DNA from: Mycolicibacterium brisbanense
GTDB lineage: Bacteria; Actinomycetota; Actinomycetes; Mycobacteriales; Mycobacteriaceae
NCBI RefSeq assembly: GCF_001570425.1
Contig: NZ_BCSX01000007.1
Location: forward strand, 163,604 to 227,603
Length of the DNA stretch: 64,000 bases
Direction of reading: 5' to 3'
Below, piece after piece: positions 32,766-43,358 of the stretch. The translations under genes and the position numbers were made by a program. Positions within the stretch are counted from its first letter, which is position 1. Every line of letters begins with the position of its first letter. Below the pieces are notes generated by a model, which made no database searches, was not told the origin of the DNA, and saw only the letters and a program-made list of their open reading frames with translations.

Positions 32766-33782
32766 CTATGCGACGGCGACGAGGTGCTCGCGCTGCGGTT
32801 CACTGCGGTAGCGGCTCGGCGGTCCGTCGATCTTGCAGATCTTCCACATGAGCTTGGCGATCGGGTTCATCAGCCCGGTGTCGGTGCACAGCATCCGCAC
32901 GTCACCGAACATGTCGCGGAGCATCTTGCGGGACTCCGGCGCATCGAAGAACAGGTCCTTGCGGACCGAGCGCGGGATGTCGAATTCCTTCCAGAACGCA
33001 CGCGGCGGCACGATGATGGCCGAGCACAGGATGCGCATGGTCAGTGGCACGAACAGCGACAGCATCCACCGCTGACGGCGGCGCAGATGCGGCACCCGCT
33101 TGTGCAGGTACTGGTGTGCGAACGAGATATGCCGGGCCTCCTCGGCCACGTGGATGGCCATCACCCGCTCCATGATCGGGTGCAGTTCCTTGCCCTCGCG
33201 CAGCACGTTCTTCTGGGTGTGGTCGATGGGCTCCTCGCCGGCCAGCACGCCGAAGAAGAACGGGATGGGCAGCGGACCCGCGGCGAGCGGGATCAGCGGC
33301 TGCAGCCACTTGAGCAGCCGCGGCATGCCCGGCACGTCCTTGCCGATGCGGTTGACCATCTCCTGGAACATCAGGGTGTGGTTGCACTCCTCGACGGATT
33401 CGTGCAGGCAGTACCGGTACTCCGGTGAGCCGTTGGGCACCCAGAACGAGTACTCCATGAGGCCGCGGATCAGGATGTTCTCGAAGTGCAGACCGACCTT
33501 GGCGACGTTGGCCTGACGCCACATGCCGATCTCGATCTGCCGCTCGAGCGGCTGCGCCTGGTACCACGGGTGGCCACCGATCGGATCGGTCGCGGGCAGC
33601 ACCCAGCGGGGATCGTTGGGCGTCACAGCAAACTCCGGCGAGTCCCACTCGATGTCGACGTATGGGTTGAAGTTGCGCCGCACCGACCCCTCGGACAGTG
33701 TGGTGAGCATGTCGACGTACTCGGTGTCGTCGGTGACGTCCATGTTCTTGCGCCAGCGCCTGATCATCTTGGTCCGAGCCAT
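32766..33782 (-). CDS. AurF-like diiron oxygenase family protein (Rv0885-like)
   Basis: A 338-residue protein of the p-aminobenzoate N-oxygenase AurF family. The carboxylate and histidine ligands of a diiron site are visible: HFENILIRGLMEY, then LHESVEECNHTLMFQEMV (ExxxH-like), then HVAEEARHISFAH (EExxH). The substrate is unknown. It shares a strand with fprB 18 nt downstream, so the FprB ferredoxin-reductase may supply its electrons; this is inference from context and recurs in mycobacteria. Start ATG 33782. Confidence 0.88.
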   Translation of the reverse strand: MARTKMIRRWRKNMDVTDDTEYVDMLTTLSEGSVRRNFNPYVDIEWDSPEFAVTPNDPRWVLPATDPIGGHPWYQAQPLERQIEIGMWRQANVAKVGLHFENILIRGLMEYSFWVPNGSPEYRYCLHESVEECNHTLMFQEMVNRIGKDVPGMPRLLKWLQPLIPLAAGPLPIPFFFGVLAGEEPIDHTQKNVLREGKELHPIMERVMAIHVAEEARHISFAHQYLHKRVPHLRRRQRWMLSLFVPLTMRILCSAIIVPPRAFWKEFDIPRSVRKDLFFDAPESRKMLRDMFGDVRMLCTDTGLMNPIAKLMWKICKIDGPPSRYRSEPQREHLVAVA

Positions 33783-33893
33783 GTTGCAGACCTCTCCCTC
33801 TCCTATGAGGTTTACATCTACCTGCCTTGTGTATAACGGTACCGCAGGTATCGACTAAATGTCTACGCCGGATTTCAAAAGTTTGCCGAGAGG
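33783..33893. promoter_or_regulatory. Divergent promoter region, AurF-like gene and map
   Basis: AT-richer than its flanks. On the plus strand tttaca (33811-33816) and tataac (33832-33837) are possible promoter boxes with a short 15-nt spacer. A partly symmetric stretch ctacctgcc...ccgcaggta spans about 33818-33850. Confidence 0.3.
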
Positions 33894-34667
33894 GTGGATG
33901 ACGTGGTCGAACTGAAGACAGAATCCGAGATAGCGGCCATGGCAGCTGCGGGATCTGTCGTCGCAGAGGCATTGCGGGCGGTGGTGGCCCAGGCCGCTCC
34001 GGGGCGCACGACAGCCGATCTGGACCGCGTTGCCGCCGATGTACTGGCCGCCCATGGGGCCACCTCCCCCTTCCTCAACTACCACCCCCGCTGGGCCCCC
34101 AGCCCGTTCCCCGCGGTGCTGTGCGTGAGCGTCAACGACGCCGTCGTGCACGGCGTGCCCAACGACACCGTGCTCGCCGACGGTGACCTGGTCTCGGTGG
34201 ACTTCGGGGCAATCTTGAACGGCTGGTGCGGCGACGCCGCCCGCAGTTTCGTCGTCGGCACACCCCGGCCGGGCGACCCCGAGCTGATCAAGGCCACCGA
34301 CGCCGCGCTCGCGGCCGGTATCGCCGCGGCCCGGCCCGGCAACACCCTCGGTGATGTCGGCCACGCCATCTCGGCCGTGGCCCGTCAGGCCGGATACGGC
34401 CTGCTCGCCGATCACGGTGGTCACGGCATCGGCCGCACGATGCACGAGGCGCCGCACGTCCCCAACGAGGGCGTGCGCGGCAAGGGCCTCAAACTGCGGG
34501 CCGGCCTGGTGATCGCCATCGAGCCGATGCTGATCGCCGACGGGACCGACGACTACGTGCACGACTCCGACGGCTGGACCCTGCGCACCGCGACCGGCGC
34601 ACGCGCCGCCCACAGTGAGCACACCATCGCCGTCACCCCCGATGGGGCGCAGATTCTGACACTTTAA
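33894..34667 (+). CDS. map: Type I methionine aminopeptidase
   Basis: Removes the initiator methionine from nascent proteins. The 257 residues contain the pita-bread fold metal ligands: Asp in LVSVDFGAILNGWCGDAARSF (two Asp), His in GHGIGRTMHEAPHVPN, Glu in AGLVIAIEPML and Glu in HSEHTIAV. There is no N-terminal SH3-binding extension, as in the short mycobacterial form. GTG 33894 is used; GTG 33903 is possible. serC follows 9 nt downstream. Confidence 0.93.
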   Translation: MDDVVELKTESEIAAMAAAGSVVAEALRAVVAQAAPGRTTADLDRVAADVLAAHGATSPFLNYHPRWAPSPFPAVLCVSVNDAVVHGVPNDTVLADGDLVSVDFGAILNGWCGDAARSFVVGTPRPGDPELIKATDAALAAGIAAARPGNTLGDVGHAISAVARQAGYGLLADHGGHGIGRTMHEAPHVPNEGVRGKGLKLRAGLVIAIEPMLIADGTDDYVHDSDGWTLRTATGARAAHSEHTIAVTPDGAQILTL

Positions 34668-35783
<1,116 letters not shown>

Positions 35784-35850
35784 CGCCGCTACCGCGTGTC
35801 AGCACGGTTACGGGCTGATAACGCAGTATGGTGCGCCAAGGAGGTCGGTA

Positions 35851-36645
35851 ATGCGAGAACTAAAAGTCGTCGGGCTCGATGTCGACGGCAAGCGCATCAT
35901 CTGCGAAACCGACGACTCCTCGGAGTTGTTCAGTGTGCGCGTAGATGACCGGCTGCGCGCCGCGGCGCGTGGTGACCGAGTCGCCTCGAATCAAACCCAG
36001 ATGGATCTAGAGGTGCACAGCGTGCTGCGTCCCAAGGAGATTCAAGCCAAGATCCGCGCAGGCGCCTCGGTGGAGCAGCTGGCAGCTGCCGCCGGCGTAC
36101 CGATCGAGCGCGTGGAACGGTTCGCTCACCCGGTGCTCTTGGAGCGTGCCCGGGCAGCAGAACTGGCCACCGCCGCGCATCCCGTGCTCGCCGACGGGCC
36201 CGCGGTGCTGACCCTGCTCGAGACGGTGACCACGGCCCTGGTCGCTCGCGGGCTCGACCCGGACGCCACCACCTGGGACGCGTGGCGCAACGAGGACAGC
36301 CGGTGGACCGTGCAGCTGTCGTGGAAGGCAGGGCGCTCCGACAACGTCGCGCACTTCCGGTTCACCCCCGGCGCGCACGGCGGAACCGTCACCGCATCCG
36401 ACGACACCGCCCACGAGTTGATCAATCCGGACTTCAACCGGCCGCTGCGTCCTGTGGCGTCGCTGCCGCAGCTCGACTTCGATGCGCCCGCCCCGGTCCC
36501 CGAGCCGGTCGCCCGGCCCGTACAGGAACCCGAGCCCGTCGCCGCGGAGCCCCCGAAGCCCGCACGGTCACGTAAGGCGCGGCCCGCCGTGCCGGCCTGG
36601 GAGGACGTGCTGCTGGGTGTGCGCTCGTCAGGCGGCCAGCGCTGA
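35851..36645 (+). CDS. sepH: Cell division regulator SepH (DUF3071)
   Basis: A 264-residue DNA-binding-like protein that in actinobacteria promotes FtsZ assembly. The N-terminal part MRELKVVGLDVDGKRIICET leads to a helix-turn-helix (IRAGASVEQLAAAAGVPIERVERFAHPV). After a middle domain (DSRWTVQLSWKAG) comes a Pro/Glu-rich linker (about 205-245) and a conserved tail VPAWEDVLLGVRSS. Domain order is that of SepH. The ribosome site aaggagg lies 7 nt before ATG 35851. Rv0883c orthologue by context. Confidence 0.93.
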   Translation: MRELKVVGLDVDGKRIICETDDSSELFSVRVDDRLRAAARGDRVASNQTQMDLEVHSVLRPKEIQAKIRAGASVEQLAAAAGVPIERVERFAHPVLLERARAAELATAAHPVLADGPAVLTLLETVTTALVARGLDPDATTWDAWRNEDSRWTVQLSWKAGRSDNVAHFRFTPGAHGGTVTASDDTAHELINPDFNRPLRPVASLPQLDFDAPAPVPEPVARPVQEPEPVAAEPPKPARSRKARPAVPAWEDVLLGVRSSGGQR

Positions 36646-36684
36646 GGTTGACCTGAACCATTCTTGAGGTCATAGCGTCGATGC

Positions 36685-37476
36685 ATGACCTCGATCGGCT
36701 TGGCGACCAGCAATCCGTTCACCGATGATCCGGCCCTGGTGGCCGACGAGGCGCAGCACGCCGAGAGCCTCGGCTATGCCACAGTCTGGCGTTCCGGAAA
36801 CCTGCCGATGGTCTCGGTCGCGGTGCGCGCGACCCGCACGATCGCGGTCGCCACGGGCATCATCCCGGTGGTGCGGGTGCCTGCCGCCGACGTCATCGCC
36901 ACCCACACCGAGCTCGAAGACACCGACCCCGGCCGCTTCGTCGTCGGGCTGGGCGGCGCACACGGGCCCCGCCCGATCGCCACGCTCAACGCCTACCTCG
37001 ACCAGCTGGACGTGGTCGGTATCGGCAACCGCGTGCTGGCCGCGCTGGGACCGAACATGCTGGCGCTCGCGCGCGATCGGTCCCGCGGCGCCTACCCGTT
37101 CCTGGTGACACCCGCCTATGTCGCCGACGCCCGGGCGCTGCTGGGTCCCGACCGGACGCTGGCGGTCCTGCTGATGACGATCCCGGTGACCGACCGCGAG
37201 ACGGCTCGCCGGGCGGCCGCCGGGCCGCTGGAGTTTCTGACGGCGCAGGGCGGCTACCGTCGCAACCTGCTGCGGCAAGGGTTCACCGCGGCCGATATCG
37301 ACACCGTCAGCGACGGGTTGCTCGACGGCATCGCGGCGTGGGGTTCGCCCGGGCGGATCGCGCAGCGCATCGCCGAGTATCACGCCGCCGGGGCGGATCA
37401 GGTGGTCTTGCGGATTCTGGGCGTCGACGACGTGGTGGTGTGGCGCACGCGACTCGCCGCAACCCTCCTCAGTTAG
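36685..37476 (+). CDS. LLM class F420-dependent oxidoreductase (TIGR03620-like)
   Basis: Short luciferase-like barrel of 263 residues. It has IGLATSNPFTDDPALVADEA, ESLGYATVWRSGNLP, then GRFVVGLGGAHGPRP and NRVLAALGPNMLALARDRSRGAYPFL, the same family as the enzyme at 6453-7337 but shorter and quite divergent. The substrate is unknown. ATG 36685. It lies 39 nt after sepH; a palindrome overlapping its stop precedes the methyltransferase gene. Confidence 0.85.
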   Translation: MTSIGLATSNPFTDDPALVADEAQHAESLGYATVWRSGNLPMVSVAVRATRTIAVATGIIPVVRVPAADVIATHTELEDTDPGRFVVGLGGAHGPRPIATLNAYLDQLDVVGIGNRVLAALGPNMLALARDRSRGAYPFLVTPAYVADARALLGPDRTLAVLLMTIPVTDRETARRAAAGPLEFLTAQGGYRRNLLRQGFTAADIDTVSDGLLDGIAAWGSPGRIAQRIAEYHAAGADQVVLRILGVDDVVVWRTRLAATLLS

Positions 37477-37495
37477 TTATAGTGACTAATAACTA
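37474..37495. promoter_or_regulatory. AT-rich palindrome upstream of the methyltransferase
   Basis: TAGTTAT-N8-ATAACTA, perfect 7-bp arms, beginning at the stop codon of the LLM gene and 25 nt before the methyltransferase ATG. Its low GC stands out locally; it is a candidate operator or promoter element. Confidence 0.45.
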
Positions 37496-37520
37496 GTCTA
37501 GCTATACATCTGGAGGAGCC

Positions 37521-38438
37521 ATGCCGCGCACCGAGAACGACACCTGGGACCTGGCCAGCGGCGTCGGCGCCACCGCCACCGGTGTCGCGGCATCGCGGGC
37601 GCTGGCGTCGCGCGTGCCCGATCCGCTGATCTCCGACCCGTTCGCACAGCCGCTGGTGAACGCCGTCGGGGTGGACTACTACGTGAGGCTGGCCGAGGGT
37701 CGCCTCGACACCGATGACGCCGACGCGCTCGATCCGCAGGTGATCGCCGACGGCATGGCGATCCGCACCCGGTACTTCGACGACTTCCTGCTCACCGCGG
37801 TCGATGCGGGTATCCGGCAGGCCGTCATCCTGGCCTCGGGACTCGATGCGCGCGCCTACCGACTGTCGTGGCCGGACGGCATGACGGTGTTCGAGCTCGA
37901 CCAACCTGCCGTCGTCGAGTTCAAAACGCGTACCTTGGCCGATCTGGGTGCGACGCCGACCGCCGACCTGCACACCATCGGCGTCGACCTGCGGCGCGAC
38001 TGGCCCGCAGCACTGCGCGCCCGAGGCTTCGACCCGCAGGCGCCGACCGCCTGGATCGCCGAAGGGCTGCTCGGCTACCTGCCGCCCGACGCCCAGGACC
38101 GGCTCTTCGACAACATCACCGCACTGAGCGCACCCGGCAGCCGCATCGCCACCGACTGGGTCGCCGAGCAGGCACAGCTCGACAACGACCGGGTGCGGGC
38201 GCTGGCCGATCACCAAAGGGATCAGGGCATGGAACTCGACGATCTGTCGGACCTGATCTTCACCGGTGAGCGCAACGCCGTCGCGCAGTACCTCACGGAC
38301 AGCGGCTGGCTACCCGAAACCACCACGGCCGAGCGGATGTTCGCAATCCACGGTGTCCCGTTCCGCCGCGACGACGCGGTGGCCGGGCTGGTCGATGCCA
38401 ACTACACCGCCGCGACGCTGACCGTCGCGCCGGCGTGA
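37521..38438 (+). CDS. SAM-dependent methyltransferase, TIGR00027/LCMT family
   Basis: A 305-residue methyltransferase of the family expanded in mycobacteria. It has the start [20 protein letters not shown], then [13 protein letters not shown], the AdoMet motif [18 protein letters not shown], then [16 protein letters not shown] and [20 protein letters not shown]. The methyl acceptor is unknown. ATG 37521 follows ctggaggagcc. Confidence 0.92.
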   Translation: MPRTENDTWDLASGVGATATGVAASRALASRVPDPLISDPFAQPLVNAVGVDYYVRLAEGRLDTDDADALDPQVIADGMAIRTRYFDDFLLTAVDAGIRQAVILASGLDARAYRLSWPDGMTVFELDQPAVVEFKTRTLADLGATPTADLHTIGVDLRRDWPAALRARGFDPQAPTAWIAEGLLGYLPPDAQDRLFDNITALSAPGSRIATDWVAEQAQLDNDRVRALADHQRDQGMELDDLSDLIFTGERNAVAQYLTDSGWLPETTTAERMFAIHGVPFRRDDAVAGLVDANYTAATLTVAPA

Positions 38439-38442
38439 CACC

Positions 38443-38718
38443 TCACTGCGACGACAGGACCGCTGCCAGCAGGGCTATCCAACCGACGGCCACGCCCAGT
38501 CCGGCGCCGAGGACGAACCAGCGCCACACGGGCCGGTTCCGCCAACCCCACACGGTCGGTGCGAGACCGCCGACCGCGACCATGTTCAGGCCGATCGCCA
38601 GGAGTGGGTGCACCCGGGTGAGGCCGAGGCCGAGGACCACAATGGCCGCCGCAAGCACCGCGGCCACGAATCCGGCAACGGTCAGCCCGGTCCCCCACGG
38701 TGTCGAATCGTCGGTCAC
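38443..38718 (-). CDS. DUF2537 membrane protein (Rv0882-like)
   Basis: A 91-residue protein with three hydrophobic segments (about 10-30, 38-58, 66-88), matching the DUF2537 family of small mycobacterial membrane proteins. The function is unknown. GTG 38718. It converges on the methyltransferase gene and lies 9 nt after the TrmH-type gene on the same strand, so it probably ends that operon. Confidence 0.82.
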   Translation of the reverse strand: MTDDSTPWGTGLTVAGFVAAVLAAAIVVLGLGLTRVHPLLAIGLNMVAVGGLAPTVWGWRNRPVWRWFVLGAGLGVAVGWIALLAAVLSSQ

Positions 38719-38727
38719 GGATTCAAT

Positions 38728-39555
38728 CTACGTCGGCTCCGAGAGCCTGGCCCGTTCATAGAACGCCAAGGCCGCGGCAGTCGCGACATTGAGCGAATCG
38801 GTGCCGCGCGACATCGGGATCCGCACGCGCACATCGCTGGTCCGCATGGTGTGCTCGGTGAGGCCCGGCCCCTCGGCGCCGACCAGGATGGCCACACGCT
38901 CGGACCGCAGATCCGCCATCGCCTCGGGCAGCGTCGCCGCGGCCGCATCCGGTGTCATGGCGAGGACACGAAACCCGTTGTCCTGCAATATCTTCAGATC
39001 CGCCGGCCAGGACTGGGCGCGAGCAAACGGCACCAGCAGGGCATGGCCCATCGACACCCGCACCGCGCGGCGGTATAGCGGGTCGGCACATCCCGCGCCG
39101 AACACCACCGCGTCCACCGCGAGCCCCGCCGCGTTGCGGAAGATCGACCCGAGGTTCTCGTGGTCGTTGACGCCCTCGAGCGCCACCACGGTCCGCGCAT
39201 CGGCGATCACGTCGGCCACCGACAGTTCCGGCGGCCGTGACGCCGAGGCCAGCACGCCCCGGTTGAGGTGGAAGCCGATGGCGGTGGCCATCACCTCCGC
39301 GCTGGCCCGGTAGAACGGCACCGGTACGCCGGCGAGGTCGTCGGCCAGCTCGCCGAGCCGCCGGTCGGTGCCCAGCAGTGCACGCGGCACGAACCGCGAG
39401 GCCAGCATGCGCTGCACCACCAGCACGCCCTCGGCGATGACCAGGCCCTTGCCGCTGGGCAGATCCGGCCGCCGATCGACGCTGTTGAGATCGCGGAAAT
39501 CGTCGATACGCGGGTCGGCGGGATCCTCGATGTCGATGACCTGTTGTGCGCTCAC
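38728..39555 (-). CDS. TrmH/SpoU family RNA 2'-O-methyltransferase (Rv0881-like)
   Basis: A 275-residue SPOUT methyltransferase. An N-terminal substrate-binding part ([20 protein letters not shown]) is followed by the knot domain with [20 protein letters not shown] (motif 1, NxxNxGSIFR type), [17 protein letters not shown] (motif 2) and [20 protein letters not shown] (motif 3). It probably methylates ribose in rRNA or tRNA; the site is unknown. GTG 39555 overlaps the stop of the upstream MarR gene by GTGA. Confidence 0.9.
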   Translation of the reverse strand: MSAQQVIDIEDPADPRIDDFRDLNSVDRRPDLPSGKGLVIAEGVLVVQRMLASRFVPRALLGTDRRLGELADDLAGVPVPFYRASAEVMATAIGFHLNRGVLASASRPPELSVADVIADARTVVALEGVNDHENLGSIFRNAAGLAVDAVVFGAGCADPLYRRAVRVSMGHALLVPFARAQSWPADLKILQDNGFRVLAMTPDAAAATLPEAMADLRSERVAILVGAEGPGLTEHTMRTSDVRVRIPMSRGTDSLNVATAAALAFYERARLSEPT

Positions 39556-39983
39556 GCGCCGTCGTCGACCATCGCCGAGATCAGATCGGCCGCCGCAACC
39601 AGTGTTTCGCGTTCGTCGGGGTCCAGCCGAGCCAATCGCTCCTTGAGCCAGTCCTGCGTGGCCCGACGTTCGGCCTCGATCAGGCTGACGCCCGCAGGCA
39701 GGGCCGAAACCATGACCTGGCGTCCGTCGAGGGGATGCGCGGTGCGCTCCACCAGGCCCTGCTCGGCCAGCGCGGCGATCACCCTGGTCATCGACGGCGG
39801 GCGCACCTGCTCCCGAACAGCTAATTCTCCCGGTGTCATGGAACCCTCTTTGGCCAATGTCGACAGGGCCGAGAGCTGCGTCAGCGAGACCGCCGAGTCC
39901 GAGCGCCGGACCCGCAGTTGCCGGGTGAACCGCATGACGGCCAGGGCCAGGTCACTCGCCAGCCGAGCATTCGGGTCTTTCAC
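39552..39983 (-). CDS. MarR family transcriptional regulator (Rv0880-like)
   Basis: A 143-residue regulator: [20 protein letters not shown], then [21 protein letters not shown], wing [19 protein letters not shown], and a C-terminal dimer helix [23 protein letters not shown] 39983 is the start. It is first in an operon with the TrmH-type methyltransferase and DUF2537 gene, and is divergent from the DUF2530 gene with a 55-nt spacer. Confidence 0.9.
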   Translation of the reverse strand: MKDPNARLASDLALAVMRFTRQLRVRRSDSAVSLTQLSALSTLAKEGSMTPGELAVREQVRPPSMTRVIAALAEQGLVERTAHPLDGRQVMVSALPAGVSLIEAERRATQDWLKERLARLDPDERETLVAAADLISAMVDDGA

Positions 39984-40038
39984 ACGGCAAATAGTACTGA
40001 GTGCCTGGCTCACCGGTCTTCGAGTACGTTTGTCAGCG

Positions 40039-40284
40039 ATGACCGACGAGCCCCAGCCGCCGCCGTTGCCCGCCTCGCTCCTTGAGCCGTGGCCGGTGAT
40101 CGTGGTGATCGCGGCAGGATGGCTGATCACGACTGTCCTGGCCTTCACCGTGCCCGCCCTGCACAGCTGGCGCCCACTGTCGCTGGCGGGGCTGGCCATC
40201 GGAGTCCTGGGCACGTCGATCTTCCTGTGGCAACGACACGCCGTACGCCGCGGGGCGCGCGGTGCCCAACGCGGACTGACCTGA
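40039..40284 (+). CDS. DUF2530 membrane protein (Rv0879c-like)
   Basis: An 81-residue protein with two transmembrane helices ([35 protein letters not shown]) after a proline-rich N-terminus, then a basic tail. This is the DUF2530 layout. The function is unknown. ATG 40039; the SRPBCC gene follows after 8 nt. Confidence 0.82.
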   Translation: MTDEPQPPPLPASLLEPWPVIVVIAAGWLITTVLAFTVPALHSWRPLSLAGLAIGVLGTSIFLWQRHAVRRGARGAQRGLT

Positions 40285-40292
40285 GGAGAAAC

Positions 40293-40745
40293 ATGGCTGC
40301 GCCACTGCTGCAGGCCCAGATCGACATCGACGCCCCGGTCGATACGGTGTGGGCACTGATCTCGGATCTGAACCGGATGCCGGAATGGAGCCCGCAATGC
40401 CGCGTGATGAAGCTGCTCGGGCCGCTGCGCCCCGGCGCCCGCACGGTCAATCTCAACAAGCGCAAGTTCACCTACTGGCCCACGACCAGCACCATCGTCG
40501 AGGTCATCCCGCAGCAGAAGCTGGCGTTCAAGGTCGACATCAACAACACCATCTGGTCCTATGAGCTGCAGCCCACCGAATCGGGCACTCGGCTCGTCGA
40601 GAGCCGCCACGCCGAGAATGGCGTGAAACCGATCTCCAATGCCCTGGTCAGTGCGTTCATGGGCGGCGTCCCGAGCTTCGAGGACGAACTCGTCGACGGC
40701 ATGAACGCCTCGCTGGCCCGCATCAAGGCGGCCGCCGAGCGCTAG
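40293..40745 (+). CDS. SRPBCC family protein
   Basis: A 150-residue START/polyketide-cyclase-like protein: [20 protein letters not shown], then [14 protein letters not shown], then [16 protein letters not shown], and a long C-terminal helix. These proteins form a hydrophobic pocket for lipids or polyketides; the ligand is unknown. ATG 40293 follows tgaggagaaac. The stop overlaps the convergent DUF3027 gene by 4 nt. Confidence 0.87.
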   Translation: MAAPLLQAQIDIDAPVDTVWALISDLNRMPEWSPQCRVMKLLGPLRPGARTVNLNKRKFTYWPTTSTIVEVIPQQKLAFKVDINNTIWSYELQPTESGTRLVESRHAENGVKPISNALVSAFMGGVPSFEDELVDGMNASLARIKAAAER

Positions 40746-41635
40746 TCCGCGAGGTCGAGCACCCCGTCGTCGTACGGCTCGTACAGCGGGGAACCCGTCC
40801 CCGGCGGCTGCGGGGTGTCCGAGTGCGCACCGCAACCGTAGCTGGCCTCGACGACATGGCCGTCGGCGGAGAGTTCGTTGGCGCACACGCCGAACATCAG
40901 GCCGAGCGAGCCGCCCAGCGGAAGGTAGAAGGCACAGTCGCGACACGCCCTGCGGGTCGACCGGGCCATTGCCGAACCCGGACCGTAGTCGCCGTCGTGC
41001 CAGCGTTGCGCCGCCTCGGCGCGACCGAAGGGGCTGAGCACCTGGCGACGGCCGAGTCCCAGCTCCACCGCGGTGTCGTCGATCAGGGCGTCGCCCGTCG
41101 CCATGAAACCGGGGGTCAAGCGTGGATCCTCGGGCGGCGGAGCCAGCAGGTCACCAGGCCCGAGGTCGCCCGGCCGGACCCGCTCCTGCCACGGCACCCA
41201 TTGCGGCGCCAGCAGTGCCGTCGGCCCCGGCACCAGAACCAGTTCACTGATGGTGGCGTGGTCGGCACCCGGGTAGGCCGCCATCACGACAGCCCACTGC
41301 CAGCCGCGGTAGCCCGTCAGGTTCGCCAGGAAGCGATGGGTCGCCGAGCTGGGATCCTCGAACGTGGCACCGAGGTACTCCCCGACCGTCTCCGCGCCGC
41401 TGAACTCGGCCAACGCCGCGCGCGCCTGATCCACAGTACCCATCAGCAACGCCTCAAGGCCCGGCGCAGGCACAGCATCCGTCGCCGCCTCGGCCTGCGG
41501 GGCCTGCTCAGCCTCGGGTGCCTGCTCGGATTCCACGGCCTGCTCAGGGGTTTCGGCCTGCTCAGCAACCTCAGCCGGCTCGGAAACGCGCTCGGCGGAT
41601 TGCTCGACAGGTTCGCTCACGCTTTCCATCGCCAT
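40742..41635 (-). CDS. DUF3027 family protein (Rv0877-like)
   Basis: A conserved actinobacterial protein of about 297 residues. The first ~50 residues are a low-complexity Glu/Ala/Gln/Pro tract ([20 protein letters not shown] and onward). The rest is the DUF3027 body with [38 protein letters not shown] and a Cys pair [10 protein letters not shown] plus a later Cys pair, possibly a metal site. The function is unknown. The start is uncertain: ATG 41635, ATG 41629 or GTG 41668. Confidence 0.85.
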   Translation of the reverse strand: MAMESVSEPVEQSAERVSEPAEVAEQAETPEQAVESEQAPEAEQAPQAEAATDAVPAPGLEALLMGTVDQARAALAEFSGAETVGEYLGATFEDPSSATHRFLANLTGYRGWQWAVVMAAYPGADHATISELVLVPGPTALLAPQWVPWQERVRPGDLGPGDLLAPPPEDPRLTPGFMATGDALIDDTAVELGLGRRQVLSPFGRAEAAQRWHDGDYGPGSAMARSTRRACRDCAFYLPLGGSLGLMFGVCANELSADGHVVEASYGCGAHSDTPQPPGTGSPLYEPYDDGVLDLAD

Positions 41636-41717
41636 CCATAGTGCCTGACCGGTTCGGTCGAAAGCCACACCGGTCGCCGGTGCGCCCCGCGGGGCCCGGA
41701 TAAGCGAGAATCGATGG

Positions 41718-43358
41718 GTGACCTACTACCCGCCGCGGCCGCCGGCCGATCGTGGCGCGGAGCATCCCGGCATGGCCAATTACCCCAGCGACGAGACGCC
41801 CCGGCGCCCCCACCGGCCATCGGGCCCGAGTTCGAACCGCTGGTTGCCGCCGCTGGACGACGAGCGGGCCGGCAGCTATCGCTCCGACCGCTCCGATCCG
41901 CAGCCGCGCGTCGGGTCCGCGGCCGGTGAAAAGGTGACGGTGACCCGTGCCGCGGCCGCGCGCAGCCGCGAGATGGGCTCGCGGATGTATGGGTTCGTGC
42001 ACCGCGCGGCCACCGCCGACGGTGCGGACAAGTCCGGGCTGACCGCGCTGACCTGGCCGGTGGTGGCCAACTTCGCCGTCGACGCGGCCATGGCCGTCGC
42101 CCTGGCCAACACGTTGTTCTTCGCCGCCGCCAGCGGTGAATCCAAGAGCAAGGTGGCGCTGTACCTGCTGATCACCATCGCGCCGTTCGCCGTGATCGCA
42201 CCGCTGATCGGGCCCGCCCTCGACCGGTTGCAGCACGGCCGCAGGGTGGCGCTGGCGGCGTCGTTCGCCCTGCGCACAGTGCTGGTCGTGGTGCTGATCG
42301 CCAACTACGACGGCGATTCGGGCAGTTACCCGTCGTGGGTGCTGTACCCGTGCGCGCTGGGGATGATGGTGCTCTCCAAGTCGTTCTCGGTGCTGCGCAG
42401 CGCCGTCACACCCCGCGTGCTGCCGCCGAGCATCGACCTCGTACGGGTCAACTCCCGGCTGACCACCTTCGGTCTGCTCGGCGGAACCGTGGTCGGCGGC
42501 GGTATCGCCGCGGGCGCCGAGTATCTGCTCAACGTCGTGCACCTGCCCGGTGCGCTATACGTCGTCGCCGTCGTCTCCGCGGCCGGTGCGGTGCTGGCCA
42601 TGCGGATCCCGAAGTGGGTCGAGGTCACCGAGGGCGAGGTGCCGACGACGCTGAGTTATCACGGCGGCCCGGGTGACCTGCGGCGTCCGGGCAAGACCAA
42701 GCCCGCGCGCCAGCCCATGGGCCGCAACACCATCACCGCGCTGTGGGGCAACTGCACCATCAAGGTGATGGTCGGGTTCCTGTTCCTCTATCCCGCCTTC
42801 GTGGCCAAATCGCACGACGCAACCGGCTGGCAGCAGCTGCTGATGCTCGGTCTGATCGGAGCGGCCGCGGGCATCGGCAACTTCGGGGGCAACATCGCCG
42901 CCGCCCGGCTCAAGCTCGGCCACCCCGCTCAGCTCGTCGTACGCGCGTCCGTCGCCGTCACCGCCGTCGCGCTGGCCACCGCACTGACCGGCAACCTTCT
43001 GGTCGCGGCGGGCGCCACGCTGGTGACCTCGGCGGCCAGCGCGATCGCCAAGGCATCGCTGGACGCGTCGCTGCAAGACGATCTGCCCGAGGAGTCGCGC
43101 GCCTCGGCCTTCGGCCGCTCCGAATCGGTTCTACAGCTGGCCTGGGTGGCCGGCGGCGCGACGGGGGTGCTGATCTACACGGACCTCACCGTCGGGTTCA
43201 CTACCATCACCGCCGTGCTGATACTCGGTCTCGCGCAGACCATCGTGAGCTACCGCGGCGAGTCACTGATCCCCGGCCTCGGCGGTAACCGCCCGGTGCT
43301 GGCCCAACAGGAAGGCGGAGGGCCCGCGATGGCGAGCACGACGGACATGCCGCGATGA
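41718..43358 (+). CDS. MFS transporter (Rv0876c-like)
   Basis: Membrane protein of 546 residues. A proline-rich cytosolic N-terminus of about 85 residues precedes about 12 helices: FAVDAAMAVALANTLFFAAA, the inter-helix arm GPALDRLQHGRRVALAASFA, and KASLDASLQDDLPEESRASA late. The long N-terminus and order beside DUF2771 match Rv0876c. The substrate is unknown. GTG 41718. It overlaps the next gene by ATGA. Confidence 0.88.
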   Translation: MTYYPPRPPADRGAEHPGMANYPSDETPRRPHRPSGPSSNRWLPPLDDERAGSYRSDRSDPQPRVGSAAGEKVTVTRAAAARSREMGSRMYGFVHRAATADGADKSGLTALTWPVVANFAVDAAMAVALANTLFFAAASGESKSKVALYLLITIAPFAVIAPLIGPALDRLQHGRRVALAASFALRTVLVVVLIANYDGDSGSYPSWVLYPCALGMMVLSKSFSVLRSAVTPRVLPPSIDLVRVNSRLTTFGLLGGTVVGGGIAAGAEYLLNVVHLPGALYVVAVVSAAGAVLAMRIPKWVEVTEGEVPTTLSYHGGPGDLRRPGKTKPARQPMGRNTITALWGNCTIKVMVGFLFLYPAFVAKSHDATGWQQLLMLGLIGAAAGIGNFGGNIAAARLKLGHPAQLVVRASVAVTAVALATALTGNLLVAAGATLVTSAASAIAKASLDASLQDDLPEESRASAFGRSESVLQLAWVAGGATGVLIYTDLTVGFTTITAVLILGLAQTIVSYRGESLIPGLGGNRPVLAQQEGGGPAMASTTDMPR

